A DNA stretch of 64,000 bases from Ricinus communis. Lineage: Eukaryota; Streptophyta; Magnoliopsida; Malpighiales; Euphorbiaceae. The notes beneath the pieces are model-generated. The model was not told the origin of the DNA and made no database searches. It saw only the letters and a list, made by a program, of their open reading frames with translations. Location: positions 6,803,283 to 6,867,282 of the forward strand of contig NC_063258.1 in assembly GCF_019578655.1 (NCBI RefSeq). Direction: 5' to 3'. The number at the start of each line of letters is the position of its first letter. The stretch's first letter is position 1. The translations under genes were made by a program, and so were the position numbers. Positions 59,961 through 64,000 of this stretch are shown piece after piece.

Positions 59961-61240
59961 CGCTAAGTTGAAAACCTAAAAGGGCGGCTTAGACAAAAAT
60001 AGAGTCTACTAAGTTGAAAACCCCAAAGGGAGGCTTAGACAAAAGTTAAGACATTAGCATGCTAAGTTGAAAATCTAAAAAGGTGGCTTAGGCAAAAGTT
60101 AAGGCGTAAAAGTAAGAAAAATAAAGAGATTTGGTTGCTATCTGCATGAGATTGTTGCAAAGTTAACTATCATTGCACAAGTATTAGTACAATCCCAAAG
60201 CAAAAATATTTAGTCTTTGCTAGTTATCTTTAGATCTACACTTCTTGTCGTCACCATGAATTTTAGATCTTTGATATGAATCAATTACGACTTCGACCAT
60301 TAGGCTCCATGCCATGAGCCCGAAGAGCAGGCGATTGAACTCTCAAAATGTTGACATTGATGGGCACCAGAAAGCCTATGTCCAAACTGAAGGATGATTT
60401 TTAAAAATGCTATTATATGTCATATATAACATGCATATCATGCAGCCTCATTATTTTTTGCTTGATTTACTCTTGTATATGTACCACTAACCTTTAACAG
60501 GAAAATAAAGAAAATTTTGATGGATAAGAATCTTGCTACAATAAGTGTTGATCTATACTCAGTCTACTTTCCAAAGCGAAGCTCATAAGTTTACATCCTG
60601 AAGTAGAAGATGATTAGCTCATTCCCCGAAGTGGAAAATCAGCTTACTTCCCGAAGCGGAATATTATATACATCCCAAAGTGGAAGATCACAAGCCTATT
60701 CTCAAAAAAGGAGAACCAATTCAAGTTCTAAAGAACAAGTGTACTTCTCGAAGCAGAAGATTCTGAGGTAGATAACCAATTTACTCCTCGAAGTAGAAGA
60801 TCCGGAAGTGGGAAAATTACTAATTTTCAACCTGAAGCAAAAATTATCCAAGAAAATAAGGAAGTTATCAGTTTGACACCCGAAAGTGGGAAAATTTACT
60901 AAATCACAACCTAAAGCAGAAATTACAACATAATTACATCCCGATATGAAAAGTGATCAAGAAGCTAGAGGGAAATCTCTGCAAGTATAAATCATCGGTC
61001 GTGGTCCCTAAATCAGACGGGCATGGTCCCTAAATCAAACGAGCATGGTCCCTAAATTAAAGCCAAATAGAAAATTTGCACCAGCACAAGCCTACGAAGC
61101 GTGGCTTCTACAACTCAGTCAACTACAATTATCTTGAGGGGAGGTCTTCAAGATGTAACAGTTGTGGTCTCTAAATCAAAGCCATAGAAAGTCTGCACCA
61201 ACATGAGCCTACCAAGCGTGGCTTTTACAGCTCATATTCA
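59961..61240 (+). repeat. Composite tandem repeats before the Tat/Ogre 3' LTR
   Basis: Four adjacent repeat blocks: three copies of GCTAAGTTGAAAACC with GGCTTAGACAAAAGTT (59961-60105, about 50 bp apart); about ten copies of a CCCGAAGTGGAAGAT-type unit (60560-60960); three copies of ATGGTCCCTAAATCAAACG (about 60990-61060); two copies of a GCACCA...GCCTACCAAGCGTGGCTT unit (about 61077 and 61195). Such arrays near the 3' end are known in Tat/Ogre elements. Confidence 0.8.
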
Positions 61241-61314
61241 TATTCTTTTACCATATCCTTGATATTTATGCTTTGCGTTAATTTATTTAAAGTTTATTTA
61301 CATAAATTTCGACA

Positions 61315-61327
61315 AATTGGGGGCAGT
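61315..61327 (+). other. Tat/Ogre polypurine tract
   Basis: AATTGGGGGCAGT immediately precedes the 3' LTR, the usual form in Tat/Ogre elements. Confidence 0.65.
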
Positions 61328-63105
61328 TGTCAGTACCGATTCTTCGAATCCAAATATCGAGGGAATTATGGAAAATCCAATGATGAAAGTTACTCCCTTT
61401 CTCAAGTCTCGAGAGATTGAGGACATGTGAATCGAAGTTAGAATTGAGAATAATTGAATAAAAATTACTCTCTAGCATCAATTTGGACTCAATTGTCAAA
61501 AAATTTAACTTTAAGGGACTAAATGGCAGTTTTTGCAAGTTTAGGAACGAAATTGAGAAAATTTCTCAAATGTTTTGCTCATAAAGCCAATCAGCTCTAC
61601 ATGCAATTGAATCGGCTTAGCATAAAGTCAAATCGGCTCTATGCGGAGCCGATTGGCTCTACATAGTGCCAGTTAGCTATTTTTAAAGATTCAATCTCGT
61701 TTTTTATATATTTTTTACTTAAAATGTTGAAACTAATGAAAACGAGTTTCTAGAAGTAATTTGTGATAATTATTGGATATTTTTTGTGATAATTATTTGA
61801 ATATAAAAGATTTTATTTTATTTTAATATATGATAAAAGAGAAAGATGATTGAAATTTTTTTTAAATAATTAACACTTATCTAATACATCTAGGATTTCT
61901 TGAATCTTACTACTATAAATAGCACAATATGCCATAGGCTAAGGTAGCTACATTCATTAAGCAACTAGACCTCCATTAATTTAGATGTCCATTTAAGCAA
62001 AATTTTTTAGGAAACTAAGAGAGAAGTCACTAAGAAAGAGCTTTAAATTAAAAAAGATTTTCTTTAGAACGATAGAAGATTATTTTTAACCCTAGACAAC
62101 ACTGGATTCTTATATGTTCTTTAATTCAACCGCCTCAATATCTCTAGAGACTGAAAGATCAGCAATCAACGCTTCAGGATCAAAGAAAAAATGCAAAAAA
62201 TCGATTATTACCAAGTCTTATAGCCGATCAGCTCTGTGTAGTGACAATTCGGCTCTGCACCAATTTTGTCCCTATTTTTGGATTTTTTATGCAATTTTTG
62301 AAAGTTCTTGTATACTATAACTTCGTTTATGCATTTTTCTTTTTTATTTTTAGTTGTATGAGGGTTGTAATAATTAGATTTAATTTTCCTGCACTTTATT
62401 TTTGCTTATGCCAATTCCAATATCTGCTATTTGATTACCTAATTAAAACTTGATATACAGACATTAGGCCTTAAAATTGAATATGGCATGAAAATTGTAG
62501 TTCATTAGGTTAAGGAGATGTATATGGGCCTAAATTTAAAATTCATATAGACTTAGTGGGTTTTGCCATACTTTAGTTGAATTAATTGGGCCATGTTAGA
62601 TTTAAGATCACTGAATTGAGCATTTTCATAAAAAGTAATCCACTAGGCTTAAAGGTTGGAAATCGAAGCATAACTTGTAATTGGGCTAGACTAAGTGAGC
62701 TTTGTACGTAATTAATTAGTAAGTTATGTTAATAACTTGGAGTATGGATTGGGCTCTAATAAAATGGGCTAGATTCAAGAGGACCTCACATGTTGTAGTG
62801 CTTGATGTGTAATATATAATTGTTGCATTTATAGGGTATAGCCCGTTAAATAATAAAATTAAAGACAAATATACACAAATAACAAAGTTAGCTTCTAGAT
62901 CCACCTCTAGATTTGTAATGTAAGCTTCCTTATGGAATCGAGAAACGCCACTAATTAGTAAAAGTGTCCTGGTTATTCGAGTGGCGACTCCCATCTCTGT
63001 GCTAGTTTCTATGACTAGTTAGCGTGTTTTCAATTAGGTTAAAAAGTCTTGCAGTGCCATAGTCGCTAAAGACACTTGGGTGCACACCCGAAACCGCCGC
63101 CCATA
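61328..63105 (+). repeat. Tat/Ogre 3' LTR
   Basis: It begins TGTCAGTACCGATTC and ends CCGCCCATA, paired with 49992-51788. It has a TATA-like CTATAAATAG at about 61913-61922 and the same GCCGATTGGC palindromes. Differences from the 5' LTR are visible throughout, so the insertion is not recent. Confidence 0.85.
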
Positions 63106-64000
63106 ATGATATTTTCTAATATAAGTGTAAAGCCTGTATGTTTTTAAGCCTAAGGCCTAACATCACATGTTTTGGCCAAAGGGCTTCTAAAATATAGGCT
63201 TAAACACTTATAAGGAAAAATATCTCATATAGAAAGCAATTTCCTAGGTTAGGTTACTACAGTCATTACCGTGGGGCTAAGTCTTAGTATGAGCACGGCT
63301 GTTTCAGAGTCCGTGAATTATCAGAGAAGATTGGGAGTTACCACCCGGGTAAAATAATTAGGACAAATAGTAAGGGGCAAATGATGGCGGCTCGAATTCC
63401 TCATGTAGAGCCTAACTTTCCCCCTTCCCGAATCAAAGATTTAGGTTCAGAAAGTTAGGTACGTGCTCGGAAGGGGTTAGGCACCCCAACATGCCTAGAC
63501 ACACAATCCAGCTTCTGCTAGACTCTAAGGCTTTCGGTTTCTTCAATCGTACTAACCTAGCTTAGTTGCTACTCATTTTATTACGATCACATTTTCTTAT
63601 CTTGTTTAAACATGCAAATATGAGAAAAAGAGAAATTAACCTATTATACATCTACTTAAAAGGGAAAGGCACATTAGTGCCACTATTCTTAGGAAGGTAC
63701 ATTGGTACTTTAGATTTTATCTGACATGTGAAGCTGATAAAACAAGAACCGATTTTATTAAATGAATGAGAGATGGAAAACAGGAAGTCATATTGATGAG
63801 TTGATTTATTTTAATTGTCATGCAAGGTGATCAATCAACCTAAGCATACCATAATGAAAGGAAATGAATGAATTAATGGGATACAAACTGGGTAAATAAT
63901 TATAAAGGGGGAAATCATGTAACACATTAATTAACACTATCATACACATAATCATATAAACACATAAATATAATTGGTCCTAAATTAAAATTAAACATAA
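63106..64000 (-). mobile_element. Continuation of the minus-strand Tat/Ogre element: leader and LTR part
   Basis: On the minus strand 63106-63270 resembles the Tat leader at 52140-52260 (AACATACAGGCTTTACAC; TTATAAGTGTTTAAGCC). From about 63340 the reverse complement (ACCCGGGTGGTAACTCCCA; GGGTGCCTAACCCC at about 63478) is typical of Tat/Ogre LTR ends. The LTR runs out of the window. There is no gene. Confidence 0.55.

Larger units (their letters stand above)
49992..63105 (+). mobile_element. Tat/Ogre-type gypsy element, plus strand, pol-less, hosting a MULE
   Basis: LTRs at 49992-51788 and 61328-63105, a tRNA-Arg-type primer site, a broken gag, a MULE insertion, a long non-coding stretch with tandem repeats, and a GGGGGCAG-type polypurine tract. 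The flanks GTGAT (49987-49991) and ATGAT (63106-63110) differ at one base, as expected for an aged 5-bp duplication. The flanking DNA on both sides is the leader of the minus-strand Tat, so this one inserted into it. No protease, RT or integrase is seen. Confidence 0.8.

Noticed and set aside
59961..60960. CRISPR-like array
   Set aside because: Repeats are degenerate, unequal and without unique spacers, and lie inside a plant retrotransposon.
1..64000. A multi-gene novel biological system
   Set aside because: Apart from the IDM1-like gene, every recognisable frame belongs to a known mobile-element or viral family, or to the PMD pseudogene, and carries disabling lesions.

Overview
The window is plant nuclear DNA, most likely a eudicot. 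It is AT-rich, with one spliced host gene at the left edge followed by about 60 kb of nested transposable elements. I see no bacterial-style operons, tRNA, rRNA or CRISPR. The elements are Ty3/gypsy Athila-type and Tat/Ogre-type LTR retrotransposons, a copia fragment, an endogenous pararetrovirus and a Mutator-like (MULE) DNA transposon.

Region 1 (1-3724, minus strand): five exons of a gene for a Tudor/Agenet + TDBD + PHD protein whose tail matches the IDM1/ROS4-like histone acetyltransferase family. Splice phases agree across the four junctions I could resolve. The catalytic GNAT exons lie beyond the left edge. Region 2 (3725-6077): AT-rich intergenic DNA with a foldback element. Region 3 (6078-10982): a plant-mobile-domain pseudogene, then the 3' part of an Athila element (env-like ORF, 3' non-coding DNA, 5'-truncated LTR).

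Region 4 (10983-27940): a minus-oriented, end-truncated LTR is split by a complete but decayed Athila element (11463-27149, duplication GAGTT). Two minus-oriented solo LTRs sit inside that Athila, in pol (15905-17376, duplication GATAC) and in the env-like ORF (21579-23032, duplication ATACC). Region 5 (27941-about 35420): an endogenous pararetrovirus of petuvirus/florendovirus type in the order movement protein, coat protein with zinc knuckle, protease, reverse transcriptase, RNase H, second ORF, TATA promoter. It is heavily mutated and lacks intact protease and RT active sites. A hAT-like repeat and a primer-site-like sequence follow.

Region 6 (35700-41080): a decayed copia element with a recognisable gag. 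Region 7 (41080-46035): an unrecognised promoter-bearing stretch, then the env-like ORF and 3' end of a second Athila element. Region 8 (46036-64000): a four-layer nest. A minus-strand Tat/Ogre element (46036-49991, continuing at 63106-64000) is interrupted by a plus-strand Tat/Ogre element (49992-63105). That one carries a 5.2 kb MULE (53555-58803) with a perfect 9-bp duplication, and the MULE transposase intron holds a 120-bp mini-element with the same terminal repeats.

Only the IDM1-like gene looks functional; every transposon or viral reading frame has stops or frameshifts. The most informative content is the relative insertion order, the LTR-like DNA upstream of Athila env-like ORFs, a duplicated polypurine-tract cassette, and the mini-element inside its own family's transposase.
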